Shown piece by piece: positions 25,982 through 35,040 of a stretch of DNA of 64,000 bases. The first letter of the stretch is position 1. The number at the start of each line of letters is the position of its first letter. Both the position numbers and the translations under genes were made by a program. The stretch comes from an uncultured Gelidibacter sp. (GTDB lineage: Bacteria > Bacteroidota > Bacteroidia > Flavobacteriales > Flavobacteriaceae): assembly GCF_947500795.1 (NCBI RefSeq), contig NZ_CANMTE010000008.1:1-64000 (forward strand), given 5' to 3'. Below the pieces are notes generated by a model. It had not been told where the DNA came from. It ran no database searches and saw only the letters and a list, made by a program, of their open reading frames with translations.

Positions 25982-26211
25982 AAATTAGTATCAAGGAACA
26001 AAATTTAAGTCAAGCATACTTATGCACCTTAATGTATAATCCGAGTTGGCTTCCCTTCTATTATAATCCCCGTTTACTCCAATTCTGCTCACAATGACCC
26101 ACGCTAATTTTCTATTCGGTTTTTATTTATTAACTTGAATGTTTTCCTTTAAAACTAATTATAAATAAGCATGACATTTTAGATGTCGTGCAATCATTAA
26201 AATGTAGTAAA

Positions 26212-26700
26212 ATGAAAAAAGCGCTATTACTTTTATTATTATTTGGACATTTTTCCTGTAACCAACAGCCAGATAACACTAAACATCTGGAAGAGCGAAT
26301 TGATAATTTAGAACAGCAACTTGCCGACACTTACAAACCTGGATTCGGTGATATTATGGGCAGCATACAAACCCACCACGCTAAATTATGGTTTGCAGGA
26401 CAAAACGAGAATTGGGATCTTGCCGACTTTGAAGTGCACGAACTGGAGGAAGCGATTGAAGATATTCAGAAATTTCAAAGTGAACGAAAGGAAACGCAAA
26501 TGATTGGAATGATGCTACCGCCATTGGACAGTATCACTAAATCTATTGAACAAAAAAATGCAGCATTATTTAAATCGAGTTACACGTCATTGACCAATGC
26601 ATGCAACCAGTGCCATAAAGCGGCAGAAATGGAATTTAATGTGGTGACCATTCCCGAAACATCACCTTTTTCCAATCAGGATTTTAAACCTGTCAAGTAA
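26212..26700 (+). CDS. Lipoprotein with a single CxxCH heme motif
   Basis: A 162-residue lipoprotein; the signal LLLLLLFGHFSC places the Cys at residue 16. A short coiled coil follows (HLEERIDNLEQQLADTY), then a four-helix cytochrome c'-like region with ACNQCHKAAEMEF near residue 140. The CNQCH sequence would bind heme covalently. The ATG at 26212 is chosen because the signal starts there. It could be a small periplasmic redox or sensor protein. The function is not known. Confidence 0.7.
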   Translation: MKKALLLLLLFGHFSCNQQPDNTKHLEERIDNLEQQLADTYKPGFGDIMGSIQTHHAKLWFAGQNENWDLADFEVHELEEAIEDIQKFQSERKETQMIGMMLPPLDSITKSIEQKNAALFKSSYTSLTNACNQCHKAAEMEFNVVTIPETSPFSNQDFKPVK

Positions 26701-26919
26701 GCTGGAAATGTGATTTAAAAATAACTATTTGTAATATTATCCTTAAAAAAAGCGAACACACCGAGAAGAATCTTGCGATGTCGAACTATCCTGGACTTGA
26801 AGTAGATAAAACCATCCCCGTCGAAACTTGGAATTTGATTTTAAAGTCCAAATAAAAGATCGACGACTTATTGGAATACTGTGTGAAATAAAAATCTTTA
26901 CAATTTAAAACACAACGTC

Positions 26920-27732
26920 ATGAATATAAAAAAGAACGTCATAGTTATCACTGGAGGTGCCGGAGGCATAGGTCAAGCTTGTGCCAGAACTTTTAAAGAT
27001 CAACCATTAATAATTACGGATTATTCCCAAGACCTTGTAGATAAAACGGTGAAGCAACTTTCAGATGAAGGATTTGAAGTAACAGGAATTAGCTGTGACA
27101 TCACCAACAAAGAGGACATCAAAAAGTTGACGCAGTTCGTTTCAAAAACTGGTACACTAAAATCTTTAATTCATACCGCGGGCGTTAGCGGAAGCGCAAA
27201 AGATCTCAAAAAAGTATACACCATTGATTTGGTTGCTACAGAACTACTCATTGATGCCTTTTATGAGCTTGCCGAAAAAGACACTGTAGCCGTGCTAATG
27301 TCGTCCATGATGGCGCATACCGTTCCGGCAAACAAAGCTTATGATGAGGCCCTTGCCAATCCGCAATCCGCCGATTCATTTGATACTGTGTGTCAGCATG
27401 TCAATAACAACGCTGACACGATGTACAATTTTGTAAAGCGTGGCGTCCAATTATTGATGCTTAAAAATGCTGAAAAATGGGGCGCAAAAGGTGCCAGGAT
27501 TGTGACGGTTTCCCCTGGAGTTATTGAGACCCCTATGGCTTTAAAAGCCTCAGAAGAGCATCCTGAACGCATGAAAATGTTAAAACAAGCTACACCGTTA
27601 AAGCGTAATGGTCAGCCAGAAGAGATTGCAGATGTGGTGCACTTTTTAGTAAGTGATGCTGCTCGTTTTATTACCAGTACCGATATTTTAGTTGATGGTG
27701 GCGTTCTTCAAAACATCAAAAAGATGCTGTAA
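26920..27732 (+). CDS. SDR-family oxidoreductase
   Basis: A 270-residue NAD(P)-dependent dehydrogenase with a Rossmann start VITGGAGGIGQACA (TGxxxGxG, residues 9-20). The usual catalytic Ser-Tyr-Lys is altered: after VLMSSMMAH the segment reads VPANKAYDEAL with an inserted stretch, and a Tyr-x3-Lys appears as YNFVKRG at about residue 167. The C-terminus (VSPGVIETPM, DVVHFLVSDAARFITSTDILVDGG) is standard. The insertion is typical of SDR subfamilies whose substrates include steroids or sugars; the substrate here is unknown. Confidence 0.82.
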   Translation: MNIKKNVIVITGGAGGIGQACARTFKDQPLIITDYSQDLVDKTVKQLSDEGFEVTGISCDITNKEDIKKLTQFVSKTGTLKSLIHTAGVSGSAKDLKKVYTIDLVATELLIDAFYELAEKDTVAVLMSSMMAHTVPANKAYDEALANPQSADSFDTVCQHVNNNADTMYNFVKRGVQLLMLKNAEKWGAKGARIVTVSPGVIETPMALKASEEHPERMKMLKQATPLKRNGQPEEIADVVHFLVSDAARFITSTDILVDGGVLQNIKKML

Positions 27733-27852
27733 TTACAGCTGAAGAATTATTGTATGGAAGTCATGACATTCAAATGAAAAAAAATGTAGCTTTCGAAGTT
27801 ATTTAGTTTGACTAAAGATATGCGAGTAGTGTAAATAATTTTGAACCAACCT

Positions 27853-28401
27853 ATGCCCAAATATTTAAAAATCATCATTCTTGGGGTTTCAATTATCGCA
27901 TGTCTTTTAATCTATAGATATTATTCGAATAATATTAATGAGTTCGATTTACAAGAATTTAAAACTTTGAATGGAAAAATTATATGGGACAAAAAAACCA
28001 GACTGAAGTGGAGTGACTTTAAATTTGAACCACATGAACCTTTATTTGGGATTTATGCCAAAGTTGGAATGTCCGCAAGATATGAAGCTTACCCACCGAT
28101 TTTATTTCGTTCCTTCACAACATTCTCTCCAACCGAATCAATTGTTTCTGATACTACAAATAACGACAATTTGAGAATTGCCCAGGCCAAATTTGATTTA
28201 TTGGAAACTTATCGTCAGAAAATGGAAAAGGAAGTTGATAGTTTAAAACAACTAACGTCTCCAAATTTAGAACCATCTGATTTTGAGAAAATGAATAAAC
28301 GCTACTACAGCGAATTTGAAAAAGAATGGGAAAGTTATAAGCCCATTACTATTTACACATTAAATCAGCTTGAAGAATTAATAAATAAACGATTGAGATA
28401 A
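27853..28401 (+). CDS. Membrane-anchored protein, DUF922-like
   Basis: A 182-residue protein with one N-terminal transmembrane segment (IIILGVSIIACLLIYRYY). The segment KIIWDKKTRLKWSDFKFEPHE resembles the opening of DUF922 proteins, and LRIAQAKFDLLETYRQKMEKEVDSL occupies the place of their HExxH-like His-rich helix, without any His. If related, it has lost the proposed zinc site. The ATG at 27853 is preferred to a TTG four codons upstream. The 37 codons after the stop remain open in the same frame. Confidence 0.5.
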   Translation: MPKYLKIIILGVSIIACLLIYRYYSNNINEFDLQEFKTLNGKIIWDKKTRLKWSDFKFEPHEPLFGIYAKVGMSARYEAYPPILFRSFTTFSPTESIVSDTTNNDNLRIAQAKFDLLETYRQKMEKEVDSLKQLTSPNLEPSDFEKMNKRYYSEFEKEWESYKPITIYTLNQLEELINKRLR

Positions 28402-28515
28402 AAAGCTACTTATACGTTTCTAATTGACGAAATTGATCCAAATCTACTTCCTAATGAACCACCTGAAAAACAAAGTCTTATAAACTATTTCGCCGATTTT
28501 AAAATGAAACACTAA
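28402..28515 (+). pseudogene. In-frame open remnant after the DUF922-like gene
   Basis: Directly after the TAA, the same frame stays open for 37 codons (LIDEIDPNLLPNEPPEKQSL...) and ends at a TAA. It has no start codon of its own. It may be the C-terminus lost by a nonsense mutation, or a leftover of a separate gene. The next 220 bases to 28736 are AT-rich and show no clear feature. Confidence 0.3.
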
Positions 28516-28736
28516 ACAGGAAAAAAATTTAAGATATTATAGCACTATAGCAAATCTTGAACGAGCAAAAAACATAAAAAATAAAAACATCTGCTAAGCC
28601 CGTATATAATTTATTGCTAGATTTAGCGCAACCAACTTTAATCCTTTTCTAAACTACCTTTCTGAATTTACATTTCGTTCTTTAATGCTCAAGCATTCCT
28701 TATTACTACCATTTTATCCCCACATCCTATCGCCTT

Positions 28737-29300
28737 ATGAAAAAAAACCTTATTCTATTTGCAGTCCTTTTGATGTCTAGCTTTGCCAAAGCACAGTTCA
28801 TAAAGGAAAAGTCCATTAATATTCAAATAGGATATGGTATGACTGTCCCCTATTATAGTGCAGACGAAATTATTGATAGCGGCTTTTTTCTTCAAGGAGA
28901 ATACGTATTGAAAGCGGCTTCTTGGGTTGAATTTAGGCCATACGCCGGATTGATAGTCACCAACTCTAATGGAAAAGACTTTAACGACAATCCTACAGAT
29001 GAGAAAGCTGAAACTAAAGCGTTTCAAATGGGAGGAAAAGCTCGGGTGAGAGCGCCAATTCCTTGGGTAGCTCCCTACATTGAAATTGGAATAGGCACCT
29101 CTATCGGGAAATTCGAAACCTCAACAGCATATACAAACATTCATAAAAGCGGAATCATCTATCATATTCCATTTGCATTTGGATTAGAATTTGGACGAGA
29201 TCATAATTTTGATTTGGGATTTACCTATTTCTTTCAACAAACTGTTGAACAGTATAGCGGTGCATTTGCATTCGGCATTTCAATTCCCTTAAAATCCTAA
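28737..29300 (+). CDS. Outer-membrane beta-barrel protein
   Basis: A 187-residue protein with a signal peptide (LILFAVLLMSSFAKAQF, cleavage at about 19) and then alternating amphipathic strands ending GAFAFGISIPLKS, a small eight-strand barrel of the OmpW/porin-family type. Signature segments are INIQIGYGMTVPYYS and PYIEIGIGTSIGKF. It would sit in the outer membrane; ligand or role unknown. An AT-rich leader precedes it. Confidence 0.75.
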   Translation: MKKNLILFAVLLMSSFAKAQFIKEKSINIQIGYGMTVPYYSADEIIDSGFFLQGEYVLKAASWVEFRPYAGLIVTNSNGKDFNDNPTDEKAETKAFQMGGKARVRAPIPWVAPYIEIGIGTSIGKFETSTAYTNIHKSGIIYHIPFAFGLEFGRDHNFDLGFTYFFQQTVEQYSGAFAFGISIPLKS

Positions 29301-29468
29301 TCCTGCGAAGAATTATAACAAATGGTTTCAAACGATATGTAACAGAATCATAGTTTAATATTATAAATTACACAATCCCACAAAATTTATAGTTCGGAGC
29401 AATTAATTATAATAAAAAGGAAAATTGTAAATTTGATTAAGATTTTCAGCAATTAATATTTTACAATC

Positions 29469-30356
29469 ATGTCAAACATCAAGCTAATTATAGAAGAAAG
29501 AGCAGCCAATATTGGAAACTTTATGGTTGGACGTTTATTGCCATTCAGACAAAAAAGAATGGTAGGACCTTTTATTTACATAGACCATATGGGACCTGTA
29601 AAACTGAGTGAACGCGATAATTTTGATGTACTGCCACACCCACACATAGGACTTTCAACACTTACGTTCCTTTTTGAAGGAAGCATTATGCATCGGGATT
29701 CGCTTGGGAACGAAGTGGAAATTAAGCCGGGTGCAGTAAATTGGATGACCGCCGGAAAAGGAATCGTCCATTCTGAACGTACACCAGAATATTTAAGGCA
29801 CTCTGAATTGTTTATGCATGGTTTACAAATTTGGGTAGCATTGCCGAAAGCGTTAGAAGAAATGGATCCGGAATTTTTTCATGTTGAAGAGCAAGATATT
29901 CCAAGGTGGACTGAAGGCGACTTAGAGTTTAAGTTAGTTGCAGGAGAAGCATTTGACAGAAAATCGCCAGTTCCTGTGTACAGCAAGCTTTTTATGATTG
30001 AGATAAAAAGTAAAACAAAACAGACCGTTAATATCGGGGATCAGCTTTATGGAGAATCTGGGTTGTACATTCTTGAAGGCGCTATTGAAAGTGATGGCAA
30101 TGTTTACGACTCTAAACAATTATTAGTAGCAAAAGACAGTACACTTTGTGAATTCACCATTCATGAAAACAGTTCCATTTATATATTTGGTGGTGAACCT
30201 TTAGCCGAAGAACGCTTTATCGATTGGAACTTTGTATCCTCAAGTAAAGAACGTATTGAAGTGGCAAAACAAATGTGGAAAGAACAAACTTTCCCTAAAA
30301 TTAAAGGGGACGAAGTTGAATACATTCCTTATCCAACGCCAAGATTTAAAAAATAG
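29469..30356 (+). CDS. Pirin family protein (first of two)
   Basis: A 295-residue bicupin. The N-terminal cupin holds the metal-binding residues HPHIGLSTLTFLFEG (two His) and KGIVHSER (His), with a Glu in between. The C-terminal cupin begins LFMIEIKSKTKQTVNI and ends with the FIDWNFVSSSKERIE motif. Pirins are Fe-dependent proteins; some act as quercetinases and others as redox regulators. It begins a run of same-strand genes with TMEM175, AraC, a second pirin, YceI and a quinone reductase. A TAAATTTG element (29428-29435) precedes it. Confidence 0.88.
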   Translation: MSNIKLIIEERAANIGNFMVGRLLPFRQKRMVGPFIYIDHMGPVKLSERDNFDVLPHPHIGLSTLTFLFEGSIMHRDSLGNEVEIKPGAVNWMTAGKGIVHSERTPEYLRHSELFMHGLQIWVALPKALEEMDPEFFHVEEQDIPRWTEGDLEFKLVAGEAFDRKSPVPVYSKLFMIEIKSKTKQTVNIGDQLYGESGLYILEGAIESDGNVYDSKQLLVAKDSTLCEFTIHENSSIYIFGGEPLAEERFIDWNFVSSSKERIEVAKQMWKEQTFPKIKGDEVEYIPYPTPRFKK

Positions 30357-30408
30357 AACACTTATTAGCATTTAACGCAGCAGCACATACAGCATAACCT
30401 AAACCTAT

Positions 30409-30978
30409 ATGAAAACAAGCCGATTAGAAGCATTTAGTGATGGCGTTTTAGCAATTATCATAACCATTATGGTTTTAGAGCTCAAAGCACCACATGAAAC
30501 CACTTTAAACGCGCTACTCTCAAAAACACCAATTTTTCTAAGTTATGTTTTTAGTTTTATTTATATAGGCATTTACTGGAACAACCACCACCATCTGTTT
30601 CAAATTACACAAAGAGTCAATGGTAAAATACTTTGGGCAAATCTACATTTGCTTTTTTGGCTGTCGTTAATTCCATTTACTACCGCTTGGATTGGTGAGG
30701 ATTACGATGAAAAACTACCGGTTATAGCCTATGGTGTTGTTTTATTATTTTGTGCCTTAGCTTATTTCATTTTACAAGCGCAGATTATAAAATCACATGG
30801 CGAGGAATTCCCACTAAGAAGAGTTGTGGGCTCTGACAGAAAAGGGAAGATTTCCATTGTGTGTTATACGCTTGGTGTTGGGGTATCATTTCTGAACACT
30901 TGGATAGCGATTTCATTATATGCCATTATAGCAATTATGTGGCTTGTTCCGGACAAACGAATTGAAGAAAGCATATAA
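30409..30978 (+). CDS. TMEM175-family potassium channel
   Basis: A 189-residue membrane protein with six hydrophobic segments. The first carries the hallmark RLEAFSDGVLAIIITIMVLEL (FSDG at residues 10-13), the pore-lining sequence of the DUF1211/TMEM175 family of K+ leak channels. IYWNNHHHLFQ follows in the loop, as in other bacterial members, which assemble as tetramers. It lies 52 bp after the pirin gene and 30 bp before the AraC regulator. Confidence 0.85.
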   Translation: MKTSRLEAFSDGVLAIIITIMVLELKAPHETTLNALLSKTPIFLSYVFSFIYIGIYWNNHHHLFQITQRVNGKILWANLHLLFWLSLIPFTTAWIGEDYDEKLPVIAYGVVLLFCALAYFILQAQIIKSHGEEFPLRRVVGSDRKGKISIVCYTLGVGVSFLNTWIAISLYAIIAIMWLVPDKRIEESI

Positions 30979-31007
30979 CCCTTTAAAAATGCTGATATAA
31001 GTGCTTA

Positions 31008-31883
31008 ATGGATACGGTTAAAACATATCAAAAGGTAAATATCGCTCATGACCACGTTAGTTTTGGGATATCAAAAATGGAAGATATCTACACCAAAAGG
31101 AACGGCGAAGTGGACGAACCCCATCGACATAACTATTACACCGTACTCATTATCAATGCAGCAAAAGGGCTTCACAAAATAGACTTCAACACCTACGACT
31201 TAGGAGAACGACAAATATACTTTGTTGCTCCAGGACAGGTGCATCAAGTTATAGAAACAGAAAAATCGTTTGGATATGCCATGACGTTTTCCAATCAGTT
31301 TTTAGTAGAAAACGCCATCCGTCTATCCTTTATTGACAGTTTAAACCTCTTTAACAACTACGGACAAAGTCCACCATTAACACCAGGAAAGGAACAATTT
31401 GAGCGCATAGTCGATTTTACGGATCAAATTTTCAAACTTTTCAATAGTGATTCCAACATGAGGTTGCTTTCGATCGGCGCTTTTTTAAAACTCTTATTAA
31501 TAGAATGTAATAATATCTGTTCTATCAATCCGATAGAGTCTGACGTGGACACTACTGGCGACAACCTCATCAGAAAGTTTAAAAATTTGGTAGAAAAAAA
31601 TTACAAGAAAGAACATGCTACTACATTTTATGCCAGCGAACTTTATATTACGCCCGACCATTTAAATAGAACCGTAAAATCAAGAATTGGCAAAACCGCA
31701 AAAGACTTCATTCAGGCGCGAATTATTACCGAAGCAAAACGACTGCTCTATTTTACCGATTTATCGAATAAAGAAATCGCTTATGATTTGGGTTTTAACG
31801 AGCCCGCCAATTTTAGTGCATTTTTCAAAAAAAACACCCAATTATCCCCTTCCAGCTTCAAGAAAAACGAGCATAAAGCTTAA
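31008..31883 (+). CDS. AraC-family transcriptional regulator
   Basis: A 291-residue regulator. The N-terminal cupin-like sensor domain (DEPHRHNYYTVLIIN, IYFVAPGQVHQVIE) spans about residues 35-120. The C-terminal pair of helix-turn-helices (about 190-285) shows ELYITPDHLNRTVKSRIGKTAKDFIQARII and IAYDLGFNEPANFSAFFKKNTQLSPSSFK. The HRH and HQ pattern of the sensor is common to regulators of pirin and oxidoreductase loci. It starts 30 bp after the TMEM175 gene and probably controls the neighbours at 29,469-34,937. Confidence 0.9.
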   Translation: MDTVKTYQKVNIAHDHVSFGISKMEDIYTKRNGEVDEPHRHNYYTVLIINAAKGLHKIDFNTYDLGERQIYFVAPGQVHQVIETEKSFGYAMTFSNQFLVENAIRLSFIDSLNLFNNYGQSPPLTPGKEQFERIVDFTDQIFKLFNSDSNMRLLSIGAFLKLLLIECNNICSINPIESDVDTTGDNLIRKFKNLVEKNYKKEHATTFYASELYITPDHLNRTVKSRIGKTAKDFIQARIITEAKRLLYFTDLSNKEIAYDLGFNEPANFSAFFKKNTQLSPSSFKKNEHKA

Positions 31884-31943
31884 ACATCGGATTTTCATAA
31901 GTCTACTCCCCTTTTTCATATTCCACACGCTTTACTTTGGTCA

Positions 31944-31951
31944 TATCTTTG
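31944..31951 (+). promoter_or_regulatory. -7 element before the second pirin gene
   Basis: TATCTTTG, 22 bp before the ATG at 31974. It supports the long start of that gene, because transcription would start before it. Confidence 0.5.
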
Positions 31952-31973
31952 TACCATAGTTAAAGCATAGGCT

Positions 31974-32852
31974 ATGAATCGTAAGAAATTTATTAAAAAT
32001 ATCCTTTTAACCGGTGTTATTGGTGCTATTGCTCCACAAACATTTAAAGGATCAGAACAGAAGCCTACAACATCTACTTACGACAAATTAATGGATCGCG
32101 TAGGATTTAATCATTTACCAAATAAAAACATAAAGACTATGAACACAATAATTCACAAAGCAGACACAAGAGGACACGCTAATCATGGTTGGTTAAATTC
32201 CCACCACACCTTTAGCTTCGCTAATTATCACAATCCAGAACGCATGAATTTTGGTGTATTACGTGTATTAAATGATGATACTGTAGCAGCCGGAATGGGT
32301 TTTGGTACGCATCCACACGATAATATGGAAATTATTTCTATACCTTTAGAAGGCGATTTGGAGCACAAAGACAGTATGGGGAATGTGGCCGTTATTAAAG
32401 AAGGTGATGTACAGGTTTTAAGTGCAGGAACGGGAATTACACATTCAGAATACAACAAGAACAAAGATAGGGAGGTGAAATTCCTTCAAATTTGGGTGTT
32501 TCCTAAAGAAAGAAACGTTGCGCCTCGTTATGACCAAGTTTCTATCAGAGATATTGCAAAAGACAATGCGTTTTATCAAGTGCTTTCACCTAACCAAGAC
32601 GACGAAGGCGTTTGGATCAACCAAGATGCTTGGTTTCATATAGGAAAGTTCGAAAAAGGAAAATCTGATGCGTATCAAATCAAAAAGGAAGGAAACGGCG
32701 TTTATGCTTTTATTCTTGATGGTGAAGTAGAAATCAATGATACAAAACTTTCCAAAAGAGATGGTATGGGCATTTGGGATGTAGATAGCATTAATGTAAA
32801 AGCAACAGAAAATGCGCGTGTATTGTTAATGGAAGTACCGATGACAATGTAA
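31974..32852 (+). CDS. Pirin family protein with N-terminal export-like extension
   Basis: A 292-residue protein. Residues 49-292 form a YhhW-type pirin: HHTFSFANYHNPERMNFG, metal ligands in THPHDNMEIISIPLEG and GITHSEYN, and a C-terminal cupin ending in LLMEVPM. The first 48 residues are unusual: NRKKFIKNILLTGVIGAIAPQTF resembles a weak Tat or Sec signal, and then a linker follows. Most pirins are cytoplasmic and begin at the Met at residue 55 (MNTIIHKAD, 32136). A TATCTTTG promoter 22 bp before 31974 supports the long form, but cleavage and export are not proven. Confidence 0.82.
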   Translation: MNRKKFIKNILLTGVIGAIAPQTFKGSEQKPTTSTYDKLMDRVGFNHLPNKNIKTMNTIIHKADTRGHANHGWLNSHHTFSFANYHNPERMNFGVLRVLNDDTVAAGMGFGTHPHDNMEIISIPLEGDLEHKDSMGNVAVIKEGDVQVLSAGTGITHSEYNKNKDREVKFLQIWVFPKERNVAPRYDQVSIRDIAKDNAFYQVLSPNQDDEGVWINQDAWFHIGKFEKGKSDAYQIKKEGNGVYAFILDGEVEINDTKLSKRDGMGIWDVDSINVKATENARVLLMEVPMTM

Positions 32853-32933
32853 TGCTGGATTTTAGATATAATTTTCTGATATTTGAAGTAACAGCCTCAT
32901 AATTAAGAGTAGTCACAATAAATACCACACAAC

Positions 32934-33218
32934 ATGGAAATAATTATAAAAGAAAGAGACAACAAAGGCTTTGCACTGGCAAGTGAAGATGATAAGAAAG
33001 CAGGAATAATGACCTATTCTATTGCAGGCGAAGACCATATTATTATCGACCATACTGAGGTAGAACCTGAGTTTAAAGGTAAAAATGTTGGAAAGCAACT
33101 ACTTTATAAGATTGTAGAAATGGCCAGAGAGAAACATATTAAAATCACGCCTCTATGTCCATTTGCAAATGCCATGTTTAGAAAATTTGAAGACATTCAA
33201 GACGTATTAAAAAAATAA
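32934..33218 (+). CDS. GNAT-like acetyltransferase (YjdJ/COG2388 type)
   Basis: A 94-residue minimal GNAT domain with the acetyl-CoA binding motif VEPEFKGKNVGKQLLYKIVEMAREKHIKITPLCPFA (Q/RxxGxG/A seen as GKNVGK). Short GNATs of this COG2388 group act on unknown small molecules or proteins. It is followed by yceI 49 bp downstream and may be co-transcribed with it. Confidence 0.85.
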   Translation: MEIIIKERDNKGFALASEDDKKAGIMTYSIAGEDHIIIDHTEVEPEFKGKNVGKQLLYKIVEMAREKHIKITPLCPFANAMFRKFEDIQDVLKK

Positions 33219-33267
33219 TAAATCAATTACTAATAAAATAAATAATAACACTAAAAAACATTTTAAG

Positions 33268-33789
33268 ATGAATAAGAACACAAATTGGTCAATCGACACC
33301 GCACATTCAGAAATCGCATTCAAAGTTAAACATATGATGATTTCAACAGTAACAGGTCACTTCGAAGATTTTGACGCTACTGCAAAAACTGATGGTGATA
33401 ATTTTAAAGATGCAGATTTTTCGTTTAATGCAAAAACAGCATCTATCAACACTAAAAACAAAGACAGAGACGCACATTTAAAATCTGATGATTTTTTCAA
33501 CGCTGAAAAATTCCCAGAATTGAAATTCGTTTCAAAATCTTTTGATGGTGAAAAATTAACTGGAGATTTAACTATTAGAGACATCACTAAAGAAGTTGTT
33601 TTAGATGCTGAGCTTAATGGTGTAGCTGTTGATCCTTATGGACAAACAAAAGCTGGATTTGAGATGAAAGGTGAAATTAACAGAAAAGACTTCAACTTAA
33701 CTTGGAGTGCTGTTACAGAAGCAGGAAGCATTGTAGTTTCTGATAAAGTTAAATTGGTTGCTGACGTACAATTCATCAAACAAGCATAA
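33268..33789 (+). CDS. YceI family protein
   Basis: A 173-residue lipocalin-like barrel of the YceI family: WSIDTAHSEIAFKVKHMMISTVTGHFEDFDAT at the start, ATASINTKNKDRDAHLKSDDFFNAEKFPEL in the middle, and GFEMKGEINRKDFNLTW. Members bind isoprenoid quinone-like lipids and are often periplasmic. No signal peptide is visible here, which suggests a cytoplasmic role. A clear terminator follows. Confidence 0.92.
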   Translation: MNKNTNWSIDTAHSEIAFKVKHMMISTVTGHFEDFDATAKTDGDNFKDADFSFNAKTASINTKNKDRDAHLKSDDFFNAEKFPELKFVSKSFDGEKLTGDLTIRDITKEVVLDAELNGVAVDPYGQTKAGFEMKGEINRKDFNLTWSAVTEAGSIVVSDKVKLVADVQFIKQA

Positions 33790-33841
33790 GTAACATACTA
33801 TAGTTAGATGCTTCTACAAGTATCATAACCTTAAAGTATAT

Positions 33842-33868
33842 AAAAGAGGCAGGCAACTGCCTCTTTTT
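33842..33868 (+). terminator. Intrinsic terminator after yceI
   Basis: AAAAGAGGCAG, loop GCAA, CTGCCTCTTTTT: an 11-bp stem with a T tail. Confidence 0.9.
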
Positions 33869-33953
33869 ATGTTCAATACGATATTGAAATAATAGTTATA
33901 CCTTAATAGGTACAAAACAATTGACGTAATCACAAACTAAAAAATAGACAGCG

Positions 33954-34937
33954 ATGAAAGCAGCAGTTTTAGAACAATTAGGAGAATCTCCAAAATATTT
34001 GGATTTCCCAAATCCGGAAGTTAAAAGTAATGACCAGTTACTCATAAACGTAAAAGCAGCAGCGGTAAAGAATTTAGATAAATTACGTGCAAGTGGTAAA
34101 CATTATGCAAGTTATACTGAATTGCCAACCGTAGTAGGTATGGATGGTGTGGGTGTTTTAGAAGACGGAACCAGAGTTTATGCTCAGGGAATTACAGGAA
34201 TGATTGCGGAAAAGGCCATTATAAACAAACACAGGTACACTCCAATTCCTGACCATTTAGACAATAATACTGCGGCCGCATTACCAAATGCTGTTTTGGG
34301 TTCGGCTATGGCTTTAAAAGTGAGAGGTGAAATTAAACCGGGTCAGAATGTTTTAATAAATGGAGCCACCGGTGTGACTGGGTTGTTGGCAGTTCAGATT
34401 GCGAAATATTATGGTGCCAAAACCGTAATCACAACCGGTAGAAATCAAGAGACTTTAGAGAAAACTAAAGCACTTGGCGCAGACCTTAGTATTTCATTAA
34501 AGCAAAATGATGACGTCATTATAGAGCACATAAAAAAAGTGCATCGCGAAACCCCTATCGATTTGGTTATTGATTATATCTGGGGTAAACCAATTGAATT
34601 GATCATTACCGCATTGAAAGGTGGCGGTCTACATAATTATACTCACAAAACCCGAATTGTAACTGTCGGGTCTATGGCGGGAGAACATATCAGTTTATCA
34701 TCGGGCGTCTTAAGAAGTTCTGCCATTGAAATTTTAGGATCCGGATTTGGAAGTCTTTCAGAAGAAGACCTTCAGTCTCTCAGTGAAGACATTCTTCCTG
34801 AAATGTTCCAACTGGCTGCGGATGGCAAACTAAAAATGGAACTGGTGGTAGATAGCCTTAAAAACATTGAAACATTATGGACCCAAAAAATTGATTCAGG
34901 CAAAAGATTAGTGATTTCCATGGAAGAATCATTGTAA
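33954..34937 (+). CDS. NADPH:quinone reductase-like MDR oxidoreductase
   Basis: A 327-residue medium-chain dehydrogenase of the quinone reductase branch, without catalytic or structural zinc Cys ligands. The N-terminal GroES-like domain reads VKAAAVKNLDKLRASGKHY, and the NADPH Rossmann part has VLINGATGVTGLLAVQIAKYYGAKTVITTGRNQETLEK (GxxGxxG, about residues 137-150). It probably transfers two electrons to quinones or enones. Its position after pirins, YceI and an AraC regulator fits a role in redox stress. Confidence 0.87.
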   Translation: MKAAVLEQLGESPKYLDFPNPEVKSNDQLLINVKAAAVKNLDKLRASGKHYASYTELPTVVGMDGVGVLEDGTRVYAQGITGMIAEKAIINKHRYTPIPDHLDNNTAAALPNAVLGSAMALKVRGEIKPGQNVLINGATGVTGLLAVQIAKYYGAKTVITTGRNQETLEKTKALGADLSISLKQNDDVIIEHIKKVHRETPIDLVIDYIWGKPIELIITALKGGGLHNYTHKTRIVTVGSMAGEHISLSSGVLRSSAIEILGSGFGSLSEEDLQSLSEDILPEMFQLAADGKLKMELVVDSLKNIETLWTQKIDSGKRLVISMEESL

Positions 34938-35040
34938 TTGTTTGTGAGAAAAAAGACCACTTGGCACACTATTTGAATAATTGAAGCGGCTTTAACCGCG
35001 TAATACAAACAGTAAAATATTTAAAACAATAAACTAAAAA

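Noticed and set aside
26780..26890. Short frame MSNYPGLEVDKTIPVETWNLILKSK between the heme lipoprotein and the SDR gene
   Set aside because: Only 25 codons, no promoter or family match; may be a remnant but cannot be supported.
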